In this document: in pieces, positions 56,860 through 64,000 of the stretch
How the letters are laid out: every line of letters begins with the position of its first letter
Position numbering within the stretch: the stretch's first letter is position 1
From: Neisseria wadsworthii 9715
GTDB taxonomy: Bacteria > Pseudomonadota > Gammaproteobacteria > Burkholderiales > Neisseriaceae
Assembly (NCBI RefSeq): GCF_000227765.1
Contig: NZ_JH165159.1
Span: 544,899 to 608,898, forward strand
DNA: 64,000 nt
Direction of reading: 5' to 3'
Translations under genes and position numbers: made by a program
The notes under the pieces: generated by a model
The model's database searches: none
Told to the model about the DNA's origin: nothing
The model's input: only the letters and a program-made list of their open reading frames with translations

Positions 56860-57174
56860 ATGACTAAATCATTATTAGCTGTGATGACTATGGCATTTGC
56901 ATTGACCGCATGTGGTGAAAAGAAAGCGGATGCACCTGCTGCTTCCGGTGCGGCAACTGAAAGCGCTGTGAATCTTGCGCCTGAGTGCCAAGCTTATTTT
57001 GAGCGTATGGAAAAATGCTTTGCCAAAGGCGGCGCCCAAATCGAAAGCTTGAAAGCCGGTTTGGAAGAATCTAAAAAAGGCTTGCTTGAGTTGCCGGCCG
57101 ATCAACAGGCTCAAGCGTGTAAAATGGGTAATGATCAGTTTACTCAAGTTGCACAAACAGCAAAATGTGAATAA
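56860..57174 (+). CDS. Small lipoprotein, DUF5339-like
   Basis: A 104-residue exported protein. The lipobox is in LLAVMTMAFALTACGEKK (cleavage before Cys-17). A short Ala/Ser-rich linker is followed by a helical domain with a cysteine pair and a third and fourth: LAPECQAYFERMEKCFAKGG, QACKMGNDQF, AKCE. The four cysteines suggest disulfides in the periplasm. The start is chosen on the lipoprotein signal and AGAGGAG. I believe the domain is that of DUF5339, but no function is known to me. Confidence 0.8.
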   Translation: MTKSLLAVMTMAFALTACGEKKADAPAASGAATESAVNLAPECQAYFERMEKCFAKGGAQIESLKAGLEESKKGLLELPADQQAQACKMGNDQFTQVAQTAKCE

Positions 57175-57305
57175 AGAATCGGGTTGTTCATACATTCATA
57201 CATAAGAAGAGCGGTATAGTGAATAAACGAAAAACAATTACCGTATAGTTTGTTTTTTAATTATGTGGTTACTGCTTTATTTGCTATCAGCTTTTTCGAA
57301 TATCA

Positions 57306-57342
57306 AAATGCCTGTCTGAAAAATTTCAGACAGGCATTTTTA
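57306..57342. terminator. Inverted uptake-word terminator
   Basis: AAAATGCCTGTCTGAA and its inverse, ending CATTTTTAAT. It is 130 bases past the lipoprotein stop. Confidence 0.8.
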
Positions 57343-57586
57343 ATTAAGTAGTTGACATGTTTTAACAGTATGGTTGGGTTTTAGCCCCTAATTCAAGAGA
57401 TAAGCGGAATTGACATAAAAGCGAAAAATTTCCATTTTGTTAATCACTTTGCGTGATATTTAGCATAATTTCCTAACTGAAGAATTAGGTGAATTGACGG
57501 TACATTAATGAGATAAAAGGTTTTTTTTTAGAAAACAGTGAAAATAATTTGCAAATAAAAATGGTTGCTATTAATATCAGTTTTCT
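57343..57586. other. AT-rich leader of the tonB operon
   Basis: No gene. AT-rich, probably the promoter region; no Fur box of good quality could be found by eye, although tonB operons are often Fur-controlled. Confidence 0.4.
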
Positions 57587-58480
57587 ATGGAAAATAAACG
57601 AATTTTAATACCGTCAGTTTTGATGGTTATCATACTTTTACATGTGGGGTTGATCGCTGCATTATGGAAAATGACGCCTCCGAAGCCTATGGAAATCATG
57701 GAAATCGAGTTTGTCGATTTGGGCGGCGGAGGTGGCGGCGGAGGAGCAGGAGAGCCTGCTGTTTCCGAGAAATCTGCGCCCGAGCCCAAGCCGGTGCCGC
57801 CGACTGTGGTTAAACCCAAGCCTGAACCTAAACGGGTCGAGAAAAAAGTTGAGGCGGCCAAGCCCAAAGTGGCTGCTGTGAAAACCCAAAACAAGGATGC
57901 GGATTTTGAAGCCAAACCGAAAGTTGAAGCTAAACCGAAGTTTGAACCGAAACCCGAACCCAAACGGGAAGTAGTAAAAGAAGTAAAACCAGAGCCGAAA
58001 CCTGAACCGCAGGAGAAAGCGGAACCACTGCCGAGGAGGCAGGAAACATTTAAACCGAGTGCCGGCGAATATCAGCAAAAGTCGGGCAGCGGCGCTTCTG
58101 GCAGCGGCAACAAATCTGAAGCCGGTAACGGCTCAGGCTCCGGTGAGGGATCAGGAACCGGTTCGGGAAGCGGAAAGGGCTCGGGTAGTGGTTCCGGTTC
58201 GGGTAGTGGCAAAGGTGACGGAGCAGGCTCCGGCGGCGTGAGGAATATAGGTTCGTTCGGCGTGCCGAGTTATCCGAGCATTTCAAGGGAAAACGGTGAA
58301 GAAGGAACTGTGCGTTTAAAGGCCACGGTAAGCCCCGGAGGCGGCGTGAAGGTAGAAGTGATTAAGAGCAGCGGCTATTCGCGGCTGGATAATGAAGCCA
58401 AGCGCACGGTGCGGGGCAGCAGCAAATTCAGCGGCCCGGGCGTATATGTGGGCAATGTGTCTTTTAGGTTAAACCAATAA
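57587..58480 (+). CDS. tonB: TonB energy transducer
   Basis: A 297-residue inner-membrane-anchored protein that carries energy from ExbB-ExbD to outer-membrane receptors. The anchor is ILIPSVLMVIILLHVGLIAALW (residues 5-26). A glycine run follows at 46-53, then a Lys/Pro/Glu-rich periplasmic spacer (to about residue 155). Residues about 165-222 are almost pure Gly/Ser, an unusually long second spacer. The C-terminal TonB domain contains EEGTVRLKATVSPGGGVKVEVIKSSGYSRLDNEAKRTV. It opens the order tonB-exbB-exbD common in Neisseria. Confidence 0.93.
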   Translation: MENKRILIPSVLMVIILLHVGLIAALWKMTPPKPMEIMEIEFVDLGGGGGGGGAGEPAVSEKSAPEPKPVPPTVVKPKPEPKRVEKKVEAAKPKVAAVKTQNKDADFEAKPKVEAKPKFEPKPEPKREVVKEVKPEPKPEPQEKAEPLPRRQETFKPSAGEYQQKSGSGASGSGNKSEAGNGSGSGEGSGTGSGSGKGSGSGSGSGSGKGDGAGSGGVRNIGSFGVPSYPSISRENGEEGTVRLKATVSPGGGVKVEVIKSSGYSRLDNEAKRTVRGSSKFSGPGVYVGNVSFRLNQ

Positions 58481-58574
58481 AAGGTATTCAAGAGGGCAGG
58501 CTGGATGAGGCCTGTCTGAAAATGCCAAACAGCTTGCAACAGTATTTAGTTTATTTTTGAGTAACGGAAATATT

Positions 58575-59234
58575 ATGAATTTATCTTTAGTTTTTCAATC
58601 GGGCGATGCCGTTTTGATTTCGGTGTTTATGATTCTTGTACTGATGAGTATTGCCACTTGGAGCATTATCATTATCCGTGCCATTAAATTGATGAAAGCA
58701 AAATCTGCGAATGCGCAGATTCATGATACGGTTTGGTCCAACAAATCGTGGCAGGATGCGGAAAAAATGGCGGCGCAAAACCATTCGCCGATGGGCGAGC
58801 TGCTTCAGGATGCGGTGCGCGCCAATAAGCTGTATCACAGCGGCAGCTCGCAGGATTTGTCTACCCATCTGCCGTTCAACCAATTTATGCTGCGTCAGAT
58901 TCATCATAAGATGGGCATGATTATGCGCAAGTTTGAAGGCGGGATGACGGCTTTGGCTTCGATTGGTGCCACAGCGCCGTTTATCGGCCTGTTTGGTACG
59001 GTTTGGGGTATTTACCATGCGTTAATCAACATCAGCCACAGCGGCCAGATGAGCATTGCTGCGGTGGCCGGCCCGATCGGTGAGGCGCTGGTGGCTACGG
59101 CCTTTGGCTTGTTTGTGGCGATTCCTGCGGTTTTGGCGTATAACTTTTTGGTTCGCAGCAATAAAAAATTGGGCCAAGACATGCATGCTTTTGCGCACGA
59201 ATTGCATGTTCAGATTTTGAACAGTAAGGAGTAA
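58575..59234 (+). CDS. exbB: ExbB, TonB-complex proton channel subunit
   Basis: A 219-residue inner-membrane protein with three hydrophobic segments (residues about 15-38, 120-145, 165-190). Conserved ALASIGATAPFIGLFGTVWGIYHALINI and GPIGEALVATAFGLFVAIPAVLAYN match the MotA/TolQ/ExbB family. The ATG chosen has GGAAA upstream; an open frame runs six codons further back. An uptake word lies between it and tonB. Confidence 0.96.
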   Translation: MNLSLVFQSGDAVLISVFMILVLMSIATWSIIIIRAIKLMKAKSANAQIHDTVWSNKSWQDAEKMAAQNHSPMGELLQDAVRANKLYHSGSSQDLSTHLPFNQFMLRQIHHKMGMIMRKFEGGMTALASIGATAPFIGLFGTVWGIYHALINISHSGQMSIAAVAGPIGEALVATAFGLFVAIPAVLAYNFLVRSNKKLGQDMHAFAHELHVQILNSKE

Positions 59235-59237
59235 GCG

Positions 59238-59663
59238 GTGAAAGATTTTGGACACGGCTACGGCCAAGATGAATCGCCGATGGCCGATATGAACGTTACC
59301 CCGCTGGTTGACGTGATGCTGGTGCTGTTGATTGTGTTTATGATAACCATGCCGGTGCTAACGCATTCCATCCCGATTCAATTGCCCACGGCCTCGGAAG
59401 CGGCCAAACCTAAAGACGAGCCGAAAGAGCCTTTACGCTTGGCGATTGATGTAAAAGGAAAATATGTTTTAGGTGAGAAAGAAACACCGCTTGCCGATTT
59501 GGACGATGCCTTGAAAGAAGCCAAAACTAAAAACAACAATGTGGTTTTGGAGATTGATGCCGATAAAGACGTATCTTACGATGCGGTGGCTCAGGCGCTG
59601 AACGCGGCTAAGGATGCGGGTGTGTCGAAAGTGGGCTTTGTAACGGAAGTGAAAGCGAAATAG
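59238..59663 (+). CDS. exbD: ExbD, TonB-complex subunit
   Basis: A 141-residue protein with one membrane segment. The essential aspartate is in ADMNVTPLVDVMLVLLIVFMITMP (residues about 14-37). A periplasmic domain follows. It starts with GTG three bases after the exbB stop, preceded by AAGGAG. It completes the TonB motor. Confidence 0.96.
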   Translation: MKDFGHGYGQDESPMADMNVTPLVDVMLVLLIVFMITMPVLTHSIPIQLPTASEAAKPKDEPKEPLRLAIDVKGKYVLGEKETPLADLDDALKEAKTKNNNVVLEIDADKDVSYDAVAQALNAAKDAGVSKVGFVTEVKAK

Positions 59664-59680
59664 AATAACTTTGATAAACA

Positions 59681-59724
59681 GATGCCTGTCTGAAAACTGT
59701 TTTCAGACAGGCATCTGTTTTGTG
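59681..59724. terminator. Inverted uptake-word terminator after exbD
   Basis: GATGCCTGTCTGAAAAC and its inverse with a short loop, followed by TGTTTTG. Shared with the converging fxsA gene. Confidence 0.75.
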
Positions 59725-59770
59725 TGTTGGCGGTATCGTTGTGAAGCGGTGAGCCTTACGGCAACATCTT

Positions 59771-60259
59771 TCATTTCGATTTATCTTCCAAATAGTCCAC
59801 CGTGTCTTTTTTCTCGGGGCTGTCGGTAACCGTGTATTCACCCTCGATCACATCGTCTTGGTTACCATAGCGCCTGTGGGCCGTGTAAGTAAAACCGTCC
59901 TGCTCATTGCTGTGGCTGCCGCCGCTCAAATCGGCCACCGGTTTGCCTTTGAAAGGCAGCATCAAAACCAACGCGGCAAGCATGGAAACGAAACCCGGGC
60001 TGAGCAGCAAAACCCCTGCTACGGCATAGCGAATCGGCCAAAGCAGCTGGTAAAGCGACACTTTCCCTCCGGTACGCATGGCCGCCGCAGCCAGCAACAC
60101 GCCCGAAGTGCCCATACGGCGCAGCATGAAAATCCCGAGCACAAAGCTGGCAACCATCAGCAAAAGGGTTACGCCGCCGCCGAGCCAATCCGCCACCCAC
60201 ACGATGGACATGATTTCCAAAAACAGCATAACCAAAAAAATGATACCGAAATATTGCAT
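59771..60259 (-). CDS. fxsA: FxsA family membrane protein
   Basis: A 162-residue inner-membrane protein. Four hydrophobic segments (residues about 3-22, 28-46, 70-95, 85-105) and the family pattern LEIMSIVWVADWLGGGVTLLLMVASFVLGIFMLRRMG with GYRAVAGVLLLSPGFVSMLAALVLMLP-like sequence. E. coli FxsA affects exclusion of phage T7 by F plasmids; here the role is unknown. The soluble tail is charged. AAGGAACGC precedes the chosen ATG; an open frame continues further upstream without a family-like sequence. Confidence 0.9.
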   Translation of the reverse strand: MQYFGIIFLVMLFLEIMSIVWVADWLGGGVTLLLMVASFVLGIFMLRRMGTSGVLLAAAAMRTGGKVSLYQLLWPIRYAVAGVLLLSPGFVSMLAALVLMLPFKGKPVADLSGGSHSNEQDGFTYTAHRRYGNQDDVIEGEYTVTDSPEKKDTVDYLEDKSK

Positions 60260-60397
60260 GTTGCGTTCCTTGTTTGCATGAGCCTGTAACATAACGCCAA
60301 AACCATTTGTTTTCAAGAAACAGTTTTGTATTATTCCGCCGTAAAAAAAGGTAAAGCAAGCGCCAAATGCGGCGAATTTGTTTATCCTTTGCGCACT

Positions 60398-61078
60398 ATG
60401 AAAAAGAATGTCATTTTTATACAATTTTTGAATACCGCCTTAGCAGGCGTTGTTTTATTAACCGCTGCCTGCGTGGGCGCGCCCAATACCAAAGGCCCGG
60501 TGCCGCCCGGCTATTACCGCGTACAAAGCGGTGATAACCTTTACCGCATCGGCCTGCGTTTTGGTCAGAGCGCCGCCACTTTGGCTAAATGGAATAACCT
60601 TGTTGACCCTACCCGTATCGAAGTGGGGCAAGTGCTGAAAGTGAGCGACAAAGCCGATAAAGGCGGCGCCGGTGTTGCCCCTGTCGCCAAAGAAGTGAAG
60701 CCCACCAATACGGTTATGCCGATGAAATGGCCGGTGGATAACCGCCAAATCATTGCCAACTACAACGGCTCCACCAACAAAGGCATTGATTTTGCAGGGG
60801 AACGCGGCACGCCCGTGCGCGCGGCCGAAGCGGGCAAAGTATTGTTTGCGGGCGAAGGCGTGCGCGGCTACGGCAAGCTGATTTTAATCAGCCACAACCG
60901 CAGCACCTTAACCGCCTATGCCCACAACGACCAGATTCTGGTTAAGAAAGACCAAACCGTAAAAGCCGGCGAGCAAATCGCCACCATGGGCGACAGCGAA
61001 ACCGACCGCGTGAAGCTGCATTTTGAAGTGCGTGTGGGCGGCAAAGCCGTGAACCCTTTGACCTATTTGAATCAATAA
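60398..61078 (+). CDS. nlpD: NlpD-like murein hydrolase activator lipoprotein
   Basis: A 226-residue lipoprotein (lipobox VVLLTAACVG). A LysM domain (YYRVQSGDNLYRIGLRFGQSAATLAKWNN, residues about 40-85) binds peptidoglycan. The LytM/M23 domain (from about residue 105) is degenerate: the usual metal-binding H in HxGxD is N (NKGIDFAG) and the first His of HxH is K (VKLHFEVR). It therefore looks like an activator of an amidase such as AmiC rather than an enzyme, as in E. coli NlpD. Length is shorter than E. coli NlpD. The ATG was chosen to start the lipoprotein signal. Confidence 0.9.
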   Translation: MKKNVIFIQFLNTALAGVVLLTAACVGAPNTKGPVPPGYYRVQSGDNLYRIGLRFGQSAATLAKWNNLVDPTRIEVGQVLKVSDKADKGGAGVAPVAKEVKPTNTVMPMKWPVDNRQIIANYNGSTNKGIDFAGERGTPVRAAEAGKVLFAGEGVRGYGKLILISHNRSTLTAYAHNDQILVKKDQTVKAGEQIATMGDSETDRVKLHFEVRVGGKAVNPLTYLNQ

Positions 61079-61123
61079 CCGGCTTTGCCCAAGTATGGGC
61101 TTAAGCGGATTCTAAATAACCCG

Positions 61124-61178
61124 ATAACTGAATCACCGGATAGCTGTTTATGCTGAAGCTATCCGGTGATTCAGTTAT
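61124..61178 (+). terminator. Perfect 22-bp inverted-repeat hairpin
   Basis: Arms of 22 bases (ATAACTGAATCACCGGATAG and two more) with an 11-base loop, then TTTGGTTAT. It lies 45 bases after nlpD. It is much longer than usual terminators and shares no sequence with the uptake words. Confidence 0.7.
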
Positions 61179-61221
61179 TTGGTTATATAATGCCGCTATT
61201 CTTCATATGCCTGTCTGAAAC

Positions 61222-62859
61222 ATGAAATCCACCCGCCGCCAGTTTCTCGGCTATACCGCCACACTCACCGCCGCCGCATCCGCTTCATGGCTGATACACC
61301 GCCATTTAAACCCGATGCCGAGCATAAAGGTTAACCGTGTCGGCCTGCCGCTGGGGCATCTGCTGCGTGACGGCGCCTTGCTTCAAACACCGGCCAAAAC
61401 CTACCATTGCGACACACTGATTCTCGGCAGCGGCGCAGCAGCATTGAGCGCCTTGTGGTATCTGGAAAAAAACGGACACCGCAATATTCTGCTGGCCGAA
61501 GGCTTTGAACGAAACGGCAACAACGCAGGCTATTACACCGGGCAAAAACTCGGCGCCCCCACCGGCGCGCACTATCTTGCGCTGCCATCCCGAGAAAGCG
61601 TTTATGTGCGTGAAATACTGGCTGATTTGGGCATCATCGAAGGCTTCAATCAAGCCGGCAAGCCGGTTTACCGCGAAACCGATTTGGTTTACGCCCCGCA
61701 AGAGCGCTTACTTTATCAAGGCAAATGGCAGGAGCACCTGATTCCGAAAGACGATGCCGACACCCGCCGCTTTTTCGATTTTATCCGCCAAATCAAAACC
61801 GCCCGCGGCAGCGACGGGCGCAAACTTTTCGCCATCCCCATAGTATTGTCTTCGGCAGACGAAAACTGGCGCCGTCTCGACCGCCTTACTTTCGCCCAAT
61901 GGCTGACACAGCAAAAATACCGCTCGCCCACGCTGCTTTGGTATCTCGATTATTGCTGCCGCGACGACTACGGGCAGGGCATCGCACAAGTTTCCGCCTT
62001 TGCCGGATTACACTATTTTGCTGCGCGCGGCAACGAAGATGATGCCGTGCTCACTTGGCCCGACGGCTTGGCGCACCTTTCCGAAGCCCTGCGCAAACGC
62101 ACCAAGCTGCAAGCCCTGCCGCGTTTGCCCGATACTTCGGCGCCGGAGTTTCCCCAACCCGCTTCATTCGATGCCTCCGCAGTCAAAATCAAAGAAACCG
62201 AACACCATGTAGAAGTGTGGCTGCGGCATAACCAAAGCGGCGAAACCGTTGCCGTGCACGCCAAGCGCCTAATCAGCGCCATGCCCTTGATGGTGGCGGC
62301 CAGAATATTGGAGCGGGCGGGCGATTACGGTTTTCAGACAGGCCTGTCTGAATACGCCCCGTGGCTGGTGGCCAATTTCGTGATGCGCCGCTTCCCGCAG
62401 GAAACCGGCGGGAGCGAGCTGGCTTGGGATAACGTGGTTTACGGCAGCAAAGGCTTGGGCTATGTGGTGGCGACCAACCAGTTTATCCGCACCGCCAAGC
62501 CCGCCGAAACCGTGTTCACCACTTACCATGCACTCAACCACGACACCCCGCAACGCATCCGCCAATGGCTGCTCGAAGCATCCGACCAAACCCTGCTCGA
62601 CTATGCCGCAAAAGACCTAACCGCAGCCTACGGCAAACGCGTTTTAAACCATGTAAAGCATGCCGACATCACCGTGCGCGGCCATGGCATGAGCGTGCCA
62701 CAACCCGGCTACCTCAACCGCCCGCTGCTGCACGCCCTGCGCAACCACCTCTCGCGGATTGTGTTTGCACACAGCGATTTGAGCGGCTATTCGGTATTTG
62801 AAGAAGCCGCTTACTGGGGCGTGGAAGCAGCCAAAAGCATATTGGAAATGCCTGTCTGA
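61222..62859 (+). CDS. Tat-exported FAD-dependent oxidoreductase
   Basis: A 545-residue protein. A twin-arginine signal KSTRRQFLGYTATLTAAAS opens it. The FAD-binding motif LILGSGAAALSALWYLEKNGH is near residue 68, with the second glycine motif region later. The general pattern is that of flavin amine oxidase/protoporphyrinogen-oxidase-like proteins, but I do not know a substrate. The C-terminal FAD motif is near SDLSGYSVFEEAAYWGVEAA. The stop codon is supplied by an uptake word: the last codons ATG CCT GTC TGA read MPV-stop. An uptake word also lies directly before the start, and a 20-bp palindromic double word lies inside at 62332-62351. Confidence 0.85.
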   Translation: MKSTRRQFLGYTATLTAAASASWLIHRHLNPMPSIKVNRVGLPLGHLLRDGALLQTPAKTYHCDTLILGSGAAALSALWYLEKNGHRNILLAEGFERNGNNAGYYTGQKLGAPTGAHYLALPSRESVYVREILADLGIIEGFNQAGKPVYRETDLVYAPQERLLYQGKWQEHLIPKDDADTRRFFDFIRQIKTARGSDGRKLFAIPIVLSSADENWRRLDRLTFAQWLTQQKYRSPTLLWYLDYCCRDDYGQGIAQVSAFAGLHYFAARGNEDDAVLTWPDGLAHLSEALRKRTKLQALPRLPDTSAPEFPQPASFDASAVKIKETEHHVEVWLRHNQSGETVAVHAKRLISAMPLMVAARILERAGDYGFQTGLSEYAPWLVANFVMRRFPQETGGSELAWDNVVYGSKGLGYVVATNQFIRTAKPAETVFTTYHALNHDTPQRIRQWLLEASDQTLLDYAAKDLTAAYGKRVLNHVKHADITVRGHGMSVPQPGYLNRPLLHALRNHLSRIVFAHSDLSGYSVFEEAAYWGVEAAKSILEMPV

Positions 62860-63093
62860 AAAGGTTTTAGACAGATTGATTTTTAGATATTGAGGCAACA
62901 CTAAGATAGATAAGAAGGCCGTCCGGAACGATATTTCAGGCGGTCTTATCGTTTCCATAGATTAACTGCCGCATCACGGCTGGTGCCGGTTAGGCTGCGC
63001 AGGCTGAATATCATTCCAGCTTGCGCAATTTATTTAAAGATTACGACAGCTTATTAAGAGATTAAAAAGACCAAGCCCCACTCCCCGACCACG
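62860..63093. other. Gap with degenerate uptake words
   Basis: No gene. Degenerate uptake words (GCCGTCCGGAA, TTTCAGGCGGTC) near 62918-62943 suggest an eroded hairpin. Confidence 0.5.
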
Positions 63094-63199
63094 ATAGTCA
63101 ATCCACTTAATTTTTAATACAAGGCAGCAAGCCGCAGACAGTACAGGTAGTACGGCAAGGCGCAGCAACGCCGTAGTAAAAGTTAAGTGGATTGACTAT
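63094..63199. mobile_element. Correia-like miniature element
   Basis: The ends are ATAGTCAATCCACTTAA and its exact inverse (17 bases), with TAATCCACTATA-like character as in Correia elements. The core (63117-63177) nearly equals that at 20010-20070 and holds GACAGTACAGGTAGTACGGC. No coding capacity. Confidence 0.8.
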
Positions 63200-63258
63200 A
63201 TCTCAGTGAACTGGCCAGCCTCAACTGCCCCATCACTTCCGGCATAAAGGTCAAAAGT

Positions 63259-63639
63259 GTGCCCGATGTTTTTAAATGGCAAAACACATTCATGTGGTTG
63301 CAGTGTAATGGCGAATCCGATCCGCAAATTCAACACTATCAATCATTTTGCTCGCCCAGCTATGCAATATTGCTCCCACCGGTTACCAACTTATATACCG
63401 GCTACACAAACGAATCAGGAGAAAACAGCACAGTAAAAGTAGAAGCATTATTGTTCAGCCTGCCGGACATGCGTTTCATTACAAGTGTTTACACTCCCGT
63501 TCCCAAACCCACAGAAAACAAAATGTTCACGGTAAAATATCTAAAAATCGAACCGCAAGCCCACAGGCACGTCGCGACCGGTGAAATTATGGAGTACACA
63601 TTTGACTTCGAACCCATTGTGTTAGAAGAGAATAAATAG
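63259..63639 (+). CDS. Hypothetical protein, probably 5'-truncated
   Basis: A 126-residue frame with a GTG start and no good ribosome site. The frame stays open upstream to the right terminal repeat of the Correia-like element, about 20 codons (from 63199), so the element may have removed the original 5' end. No domain is recognised; the sequence is polar with the stretch FEPIVLEEN at the end. No signal or membrane segment. Low certainty that it is still expressed. Confidence 0.4.
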   Translation: MPDVFKWQNTFMWLQCNGESDPQIQHYQSFCSPSYAILLPPVTNLYTGYTNESGENSTVKVEALLFSLPDMRFITSVYTPVPKPTENKMFTVKYLKIEPQAHRHVATGEIMEYTFDFEPIVLEENK

Positions 63640-63677
63640 CTTATTACATCCAACTGCCAACGAGTACCCATATAACG

Positions 63678-63721
63678 AAGGCCGTCTGAAAATCTTATGG
63701 CAAGCATTTTCAGACGGCCTT
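63678..63721 (+). terminator. Inverted AGGCCGTCTGAA pair
   Basis: AAGGCCGTCTGAAAAT and its inverse with a short loop, 38 bases after the hypothetical ORF. It is in the other dialect from nearby resident terminators. Confidence 0.65.
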
Positions 63722-63923
63722 ACTGTTTCTATACATCAATTATCATATTGTCGACAGTAGTGGCTGGTAGAGTGTGCGGCGCAAACCACGCACACGGTTA
63801 TTGGAAAAGCAAACAACGCGTGCGTGCCCATGGTATATACTCTACATACAGGCTACGGCTTGCTTTACAATCAAACCTATTTGCTTCTTACCTTTTGAGT
63901 AAAAAATTTGCACCCAATATATC

Positions 63924-63968
63924 TTTCGTGGTATTTTTTGGAAAAATTTTCCAAAAAATACCACGAAA
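63924..63968. repeat. 45-bp near-perfect palindrome
   Basis: Two exact 22-base arms around a single A; the arms run TTTCGTGGTATTTTTTGG then AAAA. No repeat or uptake word known to me matches. It lies in a 280-base region to the right edge in which no gene is supported. Confidence 0.85.
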
Positions 63969-64000
63969 TGGGAATTGAAATGCTTATTGAATTTAGCGTA

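Noticed and set aside
57400-57586. Fur box before tonB
   Set aside because: Best candidates matched the 7-1-7 consensus too poorly to call.
63697-63978. 93-codon frame at the right edge
   Set aside because: It begins inside an uptake-word hairpin, crosses the 45-bp palindrome, and has no ribosome site or recognisable domain.
1-64000. CRISPR array, tRNA or rRNA genes
   Set aside because: No regularly spaced repeats of suitable length and no tRNA-like cloverleaf or rRNA segments were seen on either strand.

Overview
The window looks like chromosomal DNA of a Neisseria species. Its short DNA-uptake words are mostly TGCCTGTCTGAA, often as inverted pairs acting as terminators after genes. As I recall, this is the dialect described for Neisseria wadsworthii. 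The core genes (nuo operon, recJ, dinG, lipid-modified azurin, cytochrome c peroxidase, exbBD-tonB, rnpB, ubiG, carA, proB) fit a Neisseriaceae member, but I cannot name the species from sequence alone.

Layout. 0-4.3 kb: the 3' end of an RTX/FrpC-like calcium-binding protein, recJ and a histidine phosphatase. 4.5-9.5 kb: an archaic (Csu-type, spore-coat-U domain) chaperone-usher pilus operon of pilin, chaperone, usher and tip adhesin. 9.7-21.7 kb, minus strand: a phenol hydroxylase and catechol meta-cleavage operon, dmpKLMNOP-FGHI-QBCE. It would take phenol to catechol, then by the oxalocrotonate branch to pyruvate and acetyl-CoA; no dmpD-type hydrolase is present. Upstream lie a divergent DmpR-type activator (22.1-23.8 kb), a good -24/-12 promoter and a plausible upstream activator site. 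23.9-27.7 kb: a ribose ABC operon, rbsDACB, without rbsK. 28-30 kb: azurin and an FNR-box cytochrome c peroxidase gene broken by a one-base frameshift. 30-36 kb: ubiG, a small membrane protein, rnpB, an FKBP isomerase, a DUF2061 protein, a 2-hydroxyacid dehydrogenase and dinG. 36.8-53.6 kb: the full nuoA-N operon for respiratory complex I, with a Fur-box-like site upstream. It is interrupted after nuoE by a SnoaL-like and a GFA-family gene, and after nuoF by a DUF411 gene with its own FNR box. 53.7-64 kb: DUF2818 protein, proB, carA, a small lipoprotein, tonB-exbB-exbD, fxsA, nlpD, a Tat-exported FAD oxidoreductase, a Correia-like element, a probably truncated ORF and a 45-bp near-perfect palindrome.

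The most striking general feature is mosaicism of uptake-sequence dialect. Core genes carry TGCCTGTCTGAA. The pilus operon carries AGGCCGTCTGAA internally, the catabolic cluster carries both words including overlapping composites, and the islands inside nuo carry the Eikenella-type word AGGCTACCTGAA. This suggests several accessory blocks came by transformation from neisserial donors with other dialects. Miniature inverted-repeat elements and palindromes are concentrated in the catabolic operon. I searched by eye only, so similarity statements rest on recognised motifs rather than database results.
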